64,000 nucleotides of DNA from assembly GCA_004335635.1 (NCBI GenBank), contig QAXH01006768.1, positions 1-64,000 on the forward strand, in the 5' to 3' direction. Made by a program: the position numbers and the translations under genes. The DNA is from Chloromonas sp. AAM2. Lineage: Eukaryota; Chlorophyta; Chlorophyceae; Chlamydomonadales; Chlamydomonadaceae. Shown in pieces: positions 63,601 through 64,000 of this stretch (position 1 is its first letter; the number at the start of each line of letters is the position of its first letter). A model generated the notes under the pieces. That model worked only from the letters and a program-made list of their open reading frames with translations. It was not told the DNA's origin and did no database searches.

Positions 63601-64000
63601 CTGCATGCACAGCAATTGTCCAAAAGCACTTGCAGGTTGTTCGACAGCACTGATTCAGGCTCTTGATGCGCAGTGCCGCCGCCGGTTTGTGCAAGCTAGC
63701 CCCAACGTTGCCATCGTGATGAGGACGTGCATGCCGTGATTTTCAGCCAAACATCGAGAAACACAAGCGTGTGTCTCGACGACTTTGTCTGGCCGTGACT
63801 GAAAAGGCTGAAAATCCTAGTCACGGCCTCGTCAGCCGTATGGATCTGCGCTGCAACCCACCTGCTGTGATGCAGCCTGCGAGCACAAGCAGCAGGGCGG
63901 GCACACATGAGTTACGGCTTGGCTAAAGCCACGGCAGGGGTGTAATGTGCAAGGCCTCAAGGTCCAGAGATCCAGGCGCGACAAAAAGGTCAAACGATAC
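63601..64000. other. Intron or upstream part of the CCCH gene
   Basis: No first-finger exon could be recognised in these 400 bases on the minus strand, so they are probably intron. The stretch 63735-63835 contains near-palindromic cacggcc/ggccgtg and ttttcagcc/ggctgaaaa pairs but no named element. Confidence 0.4.

Overview
The window is eukaryotic nuclear DNA and looks like a chlamydomonad green alga. Genes are dense in short introns with GT-AG borders, introns are rich in CA/TG microsatellites, several genes are followed by TGTAA-type poly(A) signals, a DPY30-motif flagellar protein is present, and proteins carry long low-complexity insertions. A small inverted-repeat element with a GTCCCAGAACTGGCAAAC core recurs through the window. 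My recollection is that this element is frequent in Haematococcus, so that genus is my best guess, not a proof. There is one assembly gap (27226-27934). I chained exons by hand; where a chain is called closed, every splice phase agrees and the reading frame stays open from ATG to stop.

Layout, left to right: a possible terminal exon of an unknown gene (375-662, +); aminodeoxychorismate synthase, PabB part (2876-6665, +); an F-box/leucine-rich-repeat gene (7982-13679, -, first exon unresolved); an organellar-type adenylate kinase with a long C-terminal extension (16375-20683, -, closed, 590 aa); a small unknown gene (22680-23288, -); the splicing factor ISY1 (23563-26227, +, closed, 277 aa); the gap; an mTERF-family organelle gene (28455-33926, -, closed, 521 aa); a DPY30-motif, RSP2-like radial spoke protein (34289-37942, -, closed, 618 aa); a full-size PDR/ABCG transporter in 39 exons (40287-55199, -, closed, 1578 aa); the mitochondrial Fe-S assembly P-loop protein IND1/NUBPL (55977-58621, +, closed, 322 aa); and a plant-type CCCH zinc-finger protein cut by the right window edge (62367-63600, -).

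The genes are ordinary nuclear housekeeping and flagellar genes with no operon logic. Two divergent pairs (unknown gene/ISY1, PDR/IND1) share short upstream regions. Intergenic and intronic DNA holds at least three dispersed repeat families, short tandem duplications and a decayed stretch around 60-62.3 kb. I found no rRNA, tRNA or CRISPR.
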